Position numbers and translations under genes: made by a program
Shown: positions 1 through 11,000 of the stretch, piece after piece
Numbering within the stretch: position 1 is the first letter of the stretch
Layout: each line of letters starts with the position of its first letter
Origin: Symbiodinium natans
Lineage: Eukaryota; Sar; Dinophyceae; Suessiales; Symbiodiniaceae
Assembly: GCA_905221605.1 (NCBI GenBank)
Contig: CAJNDS010002284.1
Span: 218,175 to 282,174 of the forward strand
DNA length: 64,000 nt
Direction of reading: 5' to 3'
Notes under the pieces: model-generated
Told to the model about the DNA's origin: nothing
What the model saw: the letters and a program-made list of their open reading frames with translations, nothing else
Database searches by the model: none

Positions 1-2
1 CG

Positions 3-128
3 TCGTACCTGAACGCAGCCACTGACCAAGGCGGGGGGCAGGTGAAAACCAAAAGCGCGCACGAAAGCTCCAAGCTCCAGCGCGTCAGAACTTACTACGC
101 CTCTTACAAGAACAGCCCGCCCATCACA
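3..128 (+). CDS. Partial exon of unrecognised gene at window edge
   Basis: An open frame enters from the window edge (frame starting at base 3) and reads SYLNAATDQGGGQVKTK, then a Lys/Tyr-rich segment ending SYKNSPPIT. It stops in phase at a good GTGAGA donor (129-134). Composition is protein-like and there is no low complexity. It is on the strand opposite to the gene array that begins at 1.2 kb, so a strand switch lies between them. No family is recognised. Exon status is an inference from frame plus donor. Confidence 0.35.
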
Positions 129-1189
129 GTGAGAAGGGCTCGTGAGGAATCAGCAGTTTCCACGGGGGCGAAGCAGCCCTGTACTTCATGGATCGCAACA
201 GCCTCGTAGGCCTAAACCCTCCTAAACCGTACACCCCAAATCCTCAACCCTAGACCCTTCTTCAAAAAAGTGCTCCCCATATAGGGCAAGAGAAACTCGG
301 TGGGCATCTGCACACGAATCATCTAGGCATTTCTCCAATTGTTGTTTGGGCCGGGGGGGGGCGTGGGGGGGGCTTTGGGTGGCTTGGACTATTCTGCGAG
401 TGCTTGTTGTGTTCTTGGATTGTTCCCGAAAACCCTTTCTGGGGTTGGGTTCTCGTTTAGCGCTTCAACGCGGAGGCGTGCGGAAGGAGCGCTTTCGGAT
501 CGAGTTTTGACGAAACAGGCCACGAAGCGAGACGGTCAACGGAGGAGGGCCGGACGGAATGAATGTTGCCGGGAGGCGGCGACAGAGTCAAGGGAGGGGG
601 TCGGAAAATTTTGCTGAGGGGCGTGGGGAGGCGTGGACCATGCATTGGAGAAGCGCGACGTGCGGTTGACGGACGGCGGGGCGAGGACAAGGAGGGGAGA
701 GCGCGGACGGGGAGCGCGACATTCGGTTGACAGGGGAGTGGGGTACACATGGACATGACAAGGGGTTCAGAGCGCGATGTATTCGGTTGAAGGGAAGGGT
801 GTAAGGGGAGCGTGATGGGGGTCCCCCGACTATACCCCACATCGGCAGCACTGTTTGAGTTAGGGTGTAGGGTTCAGGGCTCAGGGTTTAGGACATAGAA
901 ATGCGATTCATCCATGCTTTTGAAAGGATTCCCAAGAAGGATCTTTTGAAACAACCCCACACCAAGGGCTCTGAAGAAATCGGCCCTACTCAAACATAGA
1001 ATAACTGAAGAAAAAACAGTAACATACAATAACCATCGCAGGCGCAATCAAACAACGCGGATTCTAAAGTGAGGAAGACCTCGAAACAATGCGCCCAACA
1101 GCTTTTAGGGCTTGGGGCTTAGGAGCCCTGAACCCCAAACCCTAAACTTTGGCCCTAAACCCTAAACCCTAAACCCTAAACCCAACCCT
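129..1189. other. No clear gene; G-rich low-complexity DNA
   Basis: I see no convincing exon. The stretch holds a poly-G run near 353-372, G-rich imperfect repeats at 600-830 containing spaced copies of 'attcggttga', and a CCCTAAA telomere-like array at about 1130-1183. Several overlapping open frames here are by-products of purine-rich sequence. Confidence 0.4.
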
Positions 1190-1315
1190 CTATTTCCTTG
1201 AACCTCTTCGCACTCCTGAAACCGCTAGAGAAGCCCAGCTGCCGTAGAGAACGATGCCCACGCCGGAGGCCCACAAGCTGCGAGGATACTCGTAGCCCTT
1301 CTCCTTTTTGCTATC
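1190..1315 (-). CDS. C-terminal exon of unrecognised protein
   Basis: Minus-strand frame reading DSKKEKGYEYPRSLWAS, then a small hydrophobic segment (GVGIVLYGSWASLAVSGV) and a short basic tail RRGSRK before a TAG stop (1190-1192). The mix of Lys/Glu, aromatic and small residues looks coding, and the hydrophobic part could be a membrane segment. The stop may instead be read-through into an intron at a G|GTGCG-like position. No family is recognised. The telomere-like CCCTAAA array lies immediately 3' of the stop. Confidence 0.4.
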   Translation of the reverse strand, partial: DSKKEKGYEYPRSLWASGVGIVLYGSWASLAVSGVRRGSRK

Positions 1316-1321
1316 GGGGAT

Positions 1322-1390
1322 TTTGGATTAGGGTTTAGGGTTTAGGGTTTGGGGTTTAGGGTTTAGGTTTCGAGTTTAGGTTTTAGGGGG
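1322..1390 (+). repeat. Telomere-like TTTAGGG array
   Basis: About nine imperfect TTTAGGG units. It lies directly beside a dispersed repeat of the FB2 family, and just 5' (in minus-strand terms) of the exon at 1190-1315. Confidence 0.8.
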
Positions 1391-1474
1391 ATGTAGACCC
1401 TCTGAATCAGGTCCCTGCCAGAAGAGGGTGAAGAAGGGTTCCCTTTTCTAAGGGCCCCCCTTATCCTACCTAGG
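1385..1474 (+). repeat. Dispersed foldback repeat FB2, 5'-truncated copy
   Basis: Shares the blocks 'agaccctctgaat', 'ggtccctg', 'gccagaagaggg' and the terminal 'ccccttatcctacctagg' with copies at 37,349-37,466 and 54,874-54,995. The left terminal inverted repeat is mostly missing here. The family is defined below at 54,874. Confidence 0.7.
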
Positions 1475-1533
1475 ATTTTGAGAAGCAGCAGCAAGGGAGG
1501 AAGGGACGAGTGGGTGGATAGGGATTTGAGAAT

Positions 1534-1537
<4 letters not shown>

Positions 1538-1567
<30 letters not shown>
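1538..1567. repeat. Homopolymer G run
   Basis: An uninterrupted run of about 30 G. Together with the GT-rich stretch at 1623-1682 it creates spurious poly-Gly and Cys/Val open frames. Confidence 0.9.
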
Positions 1568-1568
<1 letters not shown>

Positions 1569-1925
1569 CTCATCTAAGCCCTCTACAAACCCTACAAGGA
1601 TTCGGTTTCCTTGTTCTTTTTGGTGGTGTGTGTGTGTGCTTTTGTTTGCTTTTTCTTTTTATGAGGGTGTGTGTGTGTGTGTATACCTAAGCATCGATCA
1701 TAAATCCCTTACAGACCTTAAGGTATTAAGCAGTCTTGCCCAAAGGCCGCAGGCCCCGAGACCAAGAAAAGCCAACAGAGAGGCCCTTTGAACCCTGAAC
1801 ATCGAAATAAGAGTTTACGAACTCCAAATAATAAGATCCCCTAAAATTAGGACCCCTAATCTCAAGATGGGAATCCCCCCCCCCCAAAAAAAAAAAAAAA
1901 AAAAAAACAAAACAAAAAAAACAGC

Positions 1926-2065
1926 TCAGGGTTCCCAGTAGTCCAGGCCAGGAAGGATCTCCAGGAAGTAGAGGCCGGCAGCTACCAAAGCTCCAGCCGT
2001 CGATACGACCGCGGCCGGAAGCGAGTTGTAGAGCCAGAGGGCAGTCAGTGCCTGGTCAGAGACTT
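1926..2065 (-). CDS. C-terminal exon of a membrane protein
   Basis: The frame reads DQALTALWLYNSLPAAVV, continues through a clear hydrophobic helix (STAGALVAAGLYFLEI) and ends LPGLDYWEP before TGA (1926-1928). A single C-terminal transmembrane helix with a short aromatic tail is directly visible. The upstream splice site is uncertain; exon start near 2065 is chosen because the frame upstream turns into Ser/Arg-rich noise. A poly-A/poly-C tract lies just downstream (1877-1920). Family not recognised. Confidence 0.5.
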
Positions 2066-2474
2066 GGGGACGGAATGCTGTCGGATGCGAGATGCGAGAT
2101 CCTGAAAGGTTCTCAGTGGAGCAAGAGCGGGGCCGACTGGGCCCCCCCCCCTCCACCCCACCCTCCACACCCCCCAACCCCACAGGCGCCTTCAGCCATG
2201 GGTTTCCATGCCAACTGTGGCTCCAGAACGTGGAGATCCGACTGGTCTGGTAGCTGGCGCGATGATCTGGGGGCCCGCCCCGCAGCGGGCGCGCGAATCC
2301 TGAGACACCGAAAAACGTGCTGCAACTCCGGGTTTTGGGTTTTGGGTGGGGTACCGGCTTGCTGGCTCTGAACCTCTTTCAGCTCGGGCAAGTTGCTTTT
2401 GGGAGGGGCTAGGGCGGGAAGGCCTCAAAAAAACCCACACAAAGGGCCCAACCAAAAACACCACCCCGACTCGA

Positions 2475-2585
2475 AACAGCTGGGTGGCTACAGAGGGCTT
2501 GGTGTGCCGGCACGGCCCGGATGATGTCCGGCGACACGGGCTGCAGGGAAGCGGCGTGCTGAGTGATGAAATCCTGTTGGACAGC
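2475..2585 (-). CDS. Probable internal exon, unrecognised
   Basis: Minus-strand frame AVQQDFITQHAASLQPVSPD followed by IIRAVPAHQALCSHPAV has a coding-like composition and no stop. It lies 400 bases upstream (in transcription order) of the membrane-protein exon at 1926-2065 and could belong to the same gene; intervening splice sites were not resolved. Confidence 0.3.
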
Positions 2586-2599
2586 TTTTCGGGCTTAGA

Positions 2600-3526
2600 A
2601 GCCTAAACCCCAGAAACTCCCTGATACATCCCAGAACTTTTCCCCAACCCCGAGGGCTTTCATTCGGGGGGGGTGAGGGCGCTTCGGGTTCACACGGTCT
2701 GCCTCCATCTCGGCATCCTCCATGGCTTGTCAGGGAGGATTTAAATCTTTATAAAGCTCAACAAGGGGCTCCAAAAGCTTTTGATCCCATGGGGTTTACG
2801 AAAGGGACCCCGAGATATAGAACCCCAAATAGTAGGATTCACCCCCATGTGCGGCTCACAAGAGGCGTGGTATGCGGAGCCTAGCTTGGTTTCGACTTCA
2901 GGGCTTAGAGAGGCGTGAGAACCGGCTTTCAAGGCTGCTCCGCTGTTGTTTGGGCTGCGGTGGCCCCGCGTTCGGGGCGCAGCCGCCTTTCTTGAGCCTG
3001 GCGACCGGGAACCTTTTTGTACGGCGATTTTACGACGTGGGCTCCAATCCCATTGGCTACGGGTGTGCAAGCCCCAAGACCCTCATGAGCACGCGAATGA
3101 CGAAGCTCGGTCCCTTCCGAAATCGGGCCCCCAACATAACGGCTCAAGTCATTCGGTCTGCTTTTTTTGGCCCCACGGCCCTTCTGTACAGGTCGGGGTG
3201 ACCCACAGTACGGCCACCCCAAACCCTACCAAAACCCTACCCCCTTTCACTGAAGGTACCCCCACCACAAAGTGCCACAACACGTAGAAAAGGGCCGAAC
3301 CCCAGCAACGCAACTGTACAGTTGCCAGGGCATAAACAGAGGGCAAGTCTTGGGGCAAGTCCGAGCCTTCTTTTCGGATACAGAGAAACCACTCAAAAAC
3401 ACTCTAGCCACTACGCAAAACCTGACAACGAAGGCCCACGCTGCCGCAGTGCCCCTTGCGGCTCTGTGGTGGCCGAAATTCCGATATGCAAGATCTTGGC
3501 TCCTCTCTTGGAAAGGAGGAGCCCTC
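2600..3526. other. Intergenic or intronic, nothing definite
   Basis: Several medium open frames exist on both strands but none has paralogue support or convincing splice sites. The block 'ccccaaatagtagga' at about 2822 recurs at about 43,968, suggesting an old dispersed repeat. This stretch lies just 3' of RBR copy B. Confidence 0.35.
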
Positions 3527-6500
3527 TTAGGTGCCAGCACCGCCTCCTGCTCTCCTCCAGGGCTTCAGCGTGGTCCAGGCGAACTCGTGGCGGCAGCGGC
3601 AGGTCATGTGGTCGCAGCCCCCGTTCTTCTCGATGTACTCGTGGCAGTTGGGGCACCTCTTGACCCGGACCCCGGCGACCGCCGCCTCCGCCACCTCAGA
3701 AGGCACACTGCAAACAAACTCTGAGCCTTCAAGCTGGCTTTGTTGGTAGGTATTAATAAGCTTTCCCGAATGTACGAAGCATTGTGCTCGGAAAACTGCG
3801 ATGTCGTTTGGGGCCTCCTCATCCGGCACCTCTGTCTCAGCCGACTCGACGACTCCCGTGAAGGCGTCCCACTGGTGCTCGCAGATGAAGCACATCACCG
3901 TGTCGAAGCCCAGGTACCCAAGCCCCACGCAAAGCGGCTGGGGGCAGTCCACCTGCATCCCGGAGTGCAAACTTCGCTGCCCAAGCCTCTACTCACCTCT
4001 CTCTTGCTGAGAAGATCTGCAAGGCCCCCCTTCTCGCGGAGATTGCCCCCCATGGGGACCACTGCAACTTCTTCTGAAATCTGCTTGGGGTACCAAAATG
4101 GTGGCCCTCTTCCCCCCACCGCTGAAACCCACCCAAGAAACCCCCGGATCGTTGGGGAGGCCAGTTGCCTTCGTGGCACAGCTTTGGCCGGCTGGCTGCC
4201 GAGGTGGCACACGCATTAAGTAAATCTCGCCTAAGAGAATAGCGGCTTCATATGATGTAAGGCGGCCGGCCAGGTGCAGGTTTGAGCATTCGGGGATCTT
4301 TGAGAAAGGGGGGGTTTTTCTGATAGCTGCAGCCGCACCTGAACCTCGGGAGGGTAGAGGTGGCTCTGCTGCAGGCGATGACGGCGGTCGAGGTCTGCCA
4401 CAAGCTGCGTGAGCTGGGGGGAGCCCTTCACCAAATGCCACCTGGGTTAGACGCGCTTGGGGCTTGACATGGTTCGACCAGGATGTCTCAAGGTTGTAAG
4501 ATGTTGTAAGTCATACGGCACACCACAAAGACACGAAAACATCATTTGCCCCCCAGCCGCAGCCGGTCCTCCTGCCGCACATTCGCTTCGCCTGAGCCGT
4601 ATCCATACGGCTTCATGAAGGTCCGGGTTGGCGGGTCTCGTGACACTGTGACAAGTAGCTGGGCAGTTGGGCTTCTTCGGGCGTTTGTTGAGAGTGGGGG
4701 CGGAGGGGGGGTGGGGACCTGAAAGAACAAAAAAGTCTTTGGCACTCTTCCGTGGTTTGGTTTGGTCCGAGGGGCAGTTCGGCCAAAGGCACCGTGATGG
4801 AAAGTGGTTGCCCCGGCGGCAGCTCTCGATCTGCTCCTCAATACATGCCCATGCCATACATCACCACAAATCACTACAGATCACCACAGATCACCACAGA
4901 ATTCTCGGGCACCATTCGGCTTCCCAAAACCCCCCTAGAACATCCCGAAGCACTCGCACCTCTGCCCACTTCGCCCAGCAAGCCGCACAGGCCATGTGCC
5001 CTTCTTCGCAGCCAGGCGGATGAAGCAGGGCCAGGCACACCTCAAGGACTCTCTCCTCGCCCTCCTCGCCCTCCACCTCTCGCCCTCTTCCCGCCCTCCC
5101 CTCCTCCCTCCTCTCGCCCCTTTTCCCTCCCGCGCCTCGCCACAGATGGGACATGGGGGTGCCGGGCCATCGGCCACTTTCCGAGGCACGGCGTAGGGCG
5201 CCAGGCGCCTCTGGGCTGAAGGGGCTTCGGGTCGCTATACAACTTAGAGTTTAGGAGCCTTTTTTGCATTTTGGGATACTTATAGGGCCCCTTTAGGGTT
5301 CGAGGTTTCTAGATGTTTTTTGGCACTTTTTGCGATGACTCCATAGGGACACGATTCTTCAAGGAGACCCCCGCCCTTCAGCAATCCGAATCCCCCTCCC
5401 AAGAAAAGAACACCTGAAACCTGCAGACCCTAAACTTGCGATGTTCCCCCTTATACCAACAGCCCTTTCTAGGGATTCTAGTACCCCCTACTGTAATCCC
5501 TATTAAGGACCCAATGCGACTTCAACTCCACAGACATGGGACCCTTTTGCCTCAGCTCCCGCTTCTCACGCTGGACCCGCAAGGCATGCTCGGCGAAGAG
5601 CGCGGCGAGGGATGGGGCCAGCAGCTCCAGCAGGTCCCTGAGCTTCAGGTACCCATTAGGGGTAAGGGGCAAAAAACACTAGAAGTTTCTGACAACCCAG
5701 TTTGGGAGGGGGGGGGTGCCTTGGGCTTTAAGGGGTTTGTGCAGTTTGGGTTCGCCAGGGCATGAGAACCTCTGATGTCTCGGCGTGTTCGGCCTCTCTT
5801 TTGTCTGCTTCAACACGCTCCTGCGCAGCTCCCAGAGCGCACTCAGCAAGCCCTCTGACACCTAACGCCGCACCGAGCAAGCCCTGAGTCCTTAAAGTAC
5901 AAAGGGGGGGGCTCCCCCAAAACTCTGAAAATTCCTTCTGGACTTCTGCCACCGAGGGCGCTCTTGGCAGGAGCATCCCGGACGCCAGGGATGCCAGCCG
6001 AGCGGGCTCAGGTGATTCAGTTGGAAGCTCTCCTGGCACCGGGCCTCAGAAGAAACTGAAGGGGGCTGAAAAAGACGAGAGAATGGAGGCGTGAAGTTCT
6101 CATGGCGTGCCCTTGGACGTGGACAGGTAAACACCACAAAGCTCCGCAATAGGTCACAGCGGGCAAAGCGAAGTTTCAGAACACCCTGACACGCAGAAAT
6201 CACGCAGATCATGCATCCACGTGGCCAGCTGCTGCTGGACGAAGCCCTGCCAGCAGGACGTGCAAGCCACGAGATCGCAGCTGCAGTGCAGCAGAGCGAG
6301 GGATCGGCGGCCGCACTCGGGACCTCGCTCTAACTCTTAAGTGCTTACCCCTAAGAGCCACTGGTGCCATGGCCCCAGGCTTCGGTTCTCTTTTCTTGCA
6401 CCTATTTAAAGGGAAAAAAACAAAGGGAACAACAATGCCACATCGTGCAAAAAAAAAGCGTCACCCTGCATTCACTGCATATTTCAAGCACAGGGACAGA

Positions 6501-7535
6501 GCGGCCCCGCCGCGGCGGGCGGCCCGCGCGCGCACCAGGGCGAGAGCTCCTGGACTTTCCTTTTGGCCTCCCGCACGAAGAGCCCGACCTCCTCGAGCAA
6601 GGGGCTCTCGAAGAGGCCCAGCGTCTCGAAGCAGCCCTCGCTGCAGCCCTTGTGCACGCAAGGGATGTCCATGGCAGCGTTCTCGCGGCCCCAGCGGAGC
6701 TTGTCCTCAAGGTCGGCGAGCCAGCAACCCTCGCAGGCTCCGTGGCCACAGGCGCGGTTTGCGTACACGGGCCCCGCCGCGCCACAGAGAGGGCAGCGCG
6801 TCACCTCCTCCTCGCCCAAACAGGGCCAGAGGCTGCTGCCGTCGATGGCCTCCGCCAAGGCGCGCGCCTCCTCGACCTGGAGCACCAGGCCTGGGCCACG
6901 GCCGGGGGACAGCAACTGTGTCGTGACAAGGCTACACCTCGCAGAAAGACTCTGAGCGACAAATACACTATACAGAGTTGGACAAACCTTGCCCGCCGAG
7001 AGGCGCTGGGGGAGCCGCCGGGCGCAGCCGGGCTCCGGGCACGACACCTCCAGCTGCCAGCGCTCGCGGCACCCAACGAGCTGGCCGCGGACGAGGTTCC
7101 TTGCTGCGAAAGATGGCTCGACACCGAAGCCCGAAGCCCTCCGAACCGCGCATCATTGAGGATGCATCTGATTTTGCTAGACTGCAGTCGGATCAAGAAC
7201 TAGTTGCAGCTAGCTGCTTGAAGCATGCCCCACAGACAGCATGGCTGCAGGCCGAATGAAAGGCTCCTGCACAACTGGTCTCACTTGAGGGTTTTTTGGG
7301 GGCTCATGGCTGGCGCCCTTGTCTGGCACCCTGGCATGTGGCCAAGCTTTACATGTTCAGGGGGCTCAGGTGCTCTGGAAAACATCTGCGAACACAACTC
7401 CTGCGTGCGTCTCGAAGACTTTGAGCTCTTCAGTGCCGCGACATACTGGGACCGCACACTTGGTGCCGAAAGATGCGATTCTGGTCTCCATCTCACATTG
7501 CTCTACACCGCTAAGGCCGCCGAGAACTCGGTGAC
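3527..7535 (-). CDS. RBR-type (RING-IBR-RING) zinc-finger protein, copy B
   Basis: Multi-exon minus-strand gene paralogous to copy A. RBR proteins are ubiquitin ligases in which RING1 binds the E2 and a RING2 Cys forms the ubiquitin thioester. Exons in order (forward coordinates): 7401-about 7515 (CEMET..KCAVPVC..ETHAG); 7215-7266 (AFHSACSHAVCGACFKQ); 6988-7099 (CPEPGCARRLPQ); about 6487-6890 ([25 protein letters not shown]); about 6215-6323 (ECGRRSLALLHCSC); about 5925-6035; about 5560-5650; about 5125-5215 (PCPICGEA); about 4945-5025 (GHMACAACWAKWAE); about 4760-4840 ([12 protein letters not shown]); about 4320-4434; about 3820-3952 ([25 protein letters not shown]); 3527-about 3700 ([19 protein letters not shown]). 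The presumed catalytic Cys (GGC) is kept, but other zinc ligands are lost (CRRC to CRRG, EFCW to EFAW), so ligase activity is doubtful. A possible pseudogene. Confidence 0.65.
5436..5512 (+). repeat. Inverted-repeat element M1, 3'-truncated copy
   Basis: Left end 'gatgttcccccttatacc' followed by 'aacag', 'agggatt' and 'taatccctattaagga' matches the M1 family (best copies 44,733-44,837 and 48,310-48,407). The right terminal repeat is missing. It sits in an intron of RBR copy B. Confidence 0.65.
7100..7214 (-). other. GC-AG intron present in copy B, absent in copy A
   Basis: The copy A protein runs [11 protein letters not shown] without interruption. In copy B the frame FKQ stops after a few codons and resumes as NLVRGQLVG; joining CA|GCTAGC to AAG|GAACC restores it with one extra codon. 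The third RING unit carries an intron at the same place (12,104-12,256). Confidence 0.65.
7267..7400 (-). other. GA-AG intron present in copy B, absent in copy A
   Basis: Comparison with the uninterrupted copy A sequence at 11,925-11,931 defines a 134-base insertion. The 7-mer GCAGGAG (minus strand) occurs at both ends (7398-7404 and 7264-7270). Splicing GCAG|GAG...GCAG|GAG restores the frame ETHAG-AFH exactly and gives a GA donor and AG acceptor. The third RING unit has an intron at the same point (12,306-12,493). Confidence 0.75.
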
Positions 7536-7539
7536 TTGA

Positions 7540-8076
7540 GATCGCCAAGAGATGAGTGCCGTCCATTCTTGCCTATTCGCTTCAACCCACCCAATTCAGC
7601 TCCCATCTGGCACGACTACAGGCAGCTGCTATGTCAAGGTCCTGTCAGCACACGATCAACGCACAAAGTCAAGGCTGCGTTCGATCAGCTTTTTGGCCTA
7701 GGGTTGGCCTTTCGGCTGTACAGGTCGTGCGGGGGGGCACAGACTCACACCCCCCCTGCCACCCAAACCCTACCTAAGTAACTAAAGCCAAGCCCCGACA
7801 ACGCGTAACGCGTGTTGCCTGTACGTCGAGGGGGGCATACGAGATGCATAGGAGTCAGGGCCTTCTGATAAGTCGGGCTGCGATCAGTACAGCCAAGACA
7901 AGACACAAATTCAACCTACTCTCGCCACATTATGCCTCTAATCATCAACGCCGACAAGGCCCTGCCCTTGCAAGGCCCCTTGGATTACCTTGCGCAGCTG
8001 ACGTGCTGCGGCGCGAGGCACAAAACTCACAGTCCGCGGCCTAGCCGGCCTAGCCGGCCTAGCCGGCCTAGCCGGC
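7540..8076. other. Spacer between RBR copies A and B
   Basis: About 540 bases separate the copy A stop from the first recognisable copy B exon. I found no counterpart of the copy A N-terminal exons (13.1-14.8 kb) here, so copy B appears shorter at its N terminus. A GTACAGGTCG-like motif at about 7717 also occurs at about 3188, downstream of copy B, which suggests that flanking sequence was duplicated along with the gene. Confidence 0.4.
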
Positions 8077-8082
8077 CTAGCC
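8041..8082. repeat. 9-bp minisatellite at the copy A stop
   Basis: Four to five tandem copies of CCTAGCCGG overlap or directly follow the TAG stop of copy A (8077-8079). Each unit includes CTAG, so the minus strand has repeated in-frame TAG stops beyond the natural end. Confidence 0.85.
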
Positions 8083-11000
8083 CCTGTAGGGCTTCAGCGT
8101 GTCCCAGCAGAACTCGTGGCGGCAGCGGCAGGTCATGTGGTTGCAGCCGCCGTTCTTCTCGATGTACTCGCGACAGCTCGGACACTTCTTGACCCGGACC
8201 CCAGCGACCGCGACCTCCGCCACATCCGCCACCTCCCGTCGCGGAAAGCAGGCCAAGCTACTTAAGCCTTCCAAGCCTTCACAAGCTCACCTGCAAGTAA
8301 AATCTCCTCAGATGCACTCGCGCCTCCTCATCCGGCAGCTCCGTCTCAGCGGACTCGACGACTCCCGAGGACGCCTCCCACTGGTGCTCGCAGATGAAGC
8401 ACATCACCATGTCGAAGCCCAGGTACCCAAGCCCAACGCACAGAGGCTGGGGGCAGTCCACCTCCGCACAGGAGTTTCGGAAGGCTGCAAAAAGCCCTCT
8501 TCCCCTGAAGCCGCGAGCCCTCTCGAATTTCCTGCGTTCGACGCCAGCATATTATTCAACGTGTCTCAACGTGTCTCAACCATGCCAAGCTCTGAGCTCT
8601 GAGCCCGCAAACCACATCAAAACCTGTCAACCATGGTAAACCGGCACCTGCAGCGGAAGAGGGTAGAGCTGATTCTGCTGGAGGCGTTTTCGGCGGTCGA
8701 GGTCCGCCAAGAGCTGCGAGAGCTGTGGCCCACTCCTCAGGCACCGCCACCTTAGAGAGCACCGTAAGGCCTTGGGGGGCTTTGAGGGGTTTGGCTCAGG
8801 GTGGAGGACATGTAGCTTCTTGGTTTCTCACGCCTGTGGCCCTCCTTCTGCCAGGATCTCGTGAAAGCTCGAAACATCTTGACACGCTGCGCTTGCACGC
8901 CATCCCGGTCCAAAAACACCCCAGAGGACCCGAAGAAATCACACACACACACACACACACTCACACACTCACACACCCACACACACCGCGAGGGGTTTAA
9001 GCATGTTTCCCAAGATGTTGCTCAGCCCGAGCAGCATGGAGGTCTCGTGCCCCTCCTCAGCCAAGCTGGCTGCGCCTGAGCGCTTCTGAGATATGGGCTT
9101 CGGGACCAGTCGCAAATCCCATCTGAGGTAGAGGGCTTTAAAAAAGTCAGCTTGGAAATTCATGTTTTTAATTTTGGTTGAGGACGTAACAGGGGGATCA
9201 TCGGGGGATGTTTAACGGAGCCGTGGGGCAGTCTGGCCACACGCACCTTGCCGGAAGGTGCCGGCAGCGGCGGCAGCTTTCGATCTGCTCCTACGAGGCC
9301 ACAAGGAAGATTTTGAAGCGATTCCCTGGCAACTCTTTCTATGACTCTCTTCCTCCCCTTCAGCACTTAAGGTCCACAAAGCCCTTCCAAAAAAAGAGGT
9401 CAGAGAGGTGCGCCTCGGCCCACTTCGCCCAGCACCCCTCGCAGGCCGCGTGCCCCTCTGGGCAGGGACAAAGCAGAGCCCAGGACACCTGCACCAAGAC
9501 CAGCAAGAGATCAAAACCATGCTGTGTCTGCATGTGTCTGCGTTGTTTCCAAGAGAGCACATGCTGCTGAAACCGCCTCACTTGGGGGCCCATCCTTCTA
9601 GGACTCAGTTCAAGTCAAACCGAGTCAAACCCCCCAAGCCCCCAGTGGTGCCTCGTTGCAGATGGGGCACGTTGGCCGGGGCCCGGCCTTCCGGGCCACC
9701 ACGAAGGGCTCCAGGCGCCTGCAGAACAGCTATGGCCGTGCGTATGGAGCGGAGCCTTGAACGGGGTGTTTGGAGTAGAGTGGGTTGGGGGTAGGGGGGG
9801 TGGTGTCTTGGGGCCACTCAACCCTTCTCAAGCAATGGCTAAGGTTCGATAGGTAATGGCCCCTTCGGAAAACGCACCAAGCGGGTATGTAGGGAGAAAA
9901 GTGGCGGCTTAAAGAGGCTACTGGACTCTTGCACGACACGAACAGAATTATAACCGAGACCGACAAAGTCAGCTTCCATGAGTATCATCTGCTCCCCACC
10001 ACACGCAGACCTACAATGTAACAGGCTGAAGTGTGTACTCCAATGCAAACGGAGCACCACGTTCTTTCTACACCTGTGTAACATGAAAAAGAAACTTTTT
10101 TCGAATGAGGCCTCTGTAAAACACTACAGTACAACGCGACGTATTAGCGTGAACAGTGTCCGGAAGTGTTGCAGTCGGCCTTTGGAATCCCTTTGGAATA
10201 CCAGGCGCGGAACGTTTGGAAAGCTTCCAACATGATTGCTTCGAAGTATGCCTGCTTCGGGGATCCTACAATTCCATGATGTAGATCAAAAGACAACACC
10301 CTCACCAGTAGAACCTTGCGCAAAGTTCCGTACAACCTCGGGGGGCACGACTTGACAAGAAAAAATAAGAGAGAGGCTTCCGGTTGGAAGACAAAAGGCG
10401 CCCTCCGACAAGAGGAGAAGGACCCCCTCAATCGGGTTTCAGAGTTTCAGATCGGGCGCCTCATCTCAGCCTTCAGGCGTGCCACCGCGGAGGGGTCGAG
10501 CACGAGGCGCAGGTCCCTTTGAGGAGTTCCACAAACTCTGAAAGGATCCAAGATTTCATGAAGGAACTCACCCAGAACAGGAAGATCAACCCCTGCTTCA
10601 TATTGCTTTGCAGGGAGTGGGGGCTTCCTCTTCTTGTATGGCTTCAATGGAGGGCTTCAAAAAAGGGGGTGCCACGAAGCGTCTCACGGCATGCCGGCCC
10701 CGGGTGCCAAGGATGCGCGTCTCCGGGGCTCAGGGCGAAGTTCTCCTCACTACTCTCAAAGCCCCCAAATGAGCAAGTGCCTGTTCTCTTTTCTTCTTTG
10801 AGCAACTATAGCTATAGTCTCTATAGAGATTAAGAATAGTCTCTATAGAGACTAGAGAGTACGCAACCAAGCCCCGCAAGTGCTTCTAATCTGTCTGACT
10901 TTGGCTGAAAGAACTCCCTTCCTAGAGACGGCAATGAAGCCAGGCTTCAGGCCTTCTCAGGACCCCTCCCTTGCGGAGCTTCGCAGGATGTGTGATTTGC

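Noticed and set aside
2980-3150. Spliced-leader relic ('cttgagcc', 'ggctcaag')
   Set aside because: Only 7-8 bases agree with the 3' end of the dinoflagellate spliced leader; the rest does not match. No better relic was found in the window.
6364-7203. 279-codon plus-strand ORF
   Set aside because: Antisense of the RBR copy B exons; the same antisense frame exists over copy A at 11,430, as expected from shared GC-rich coding sequence.
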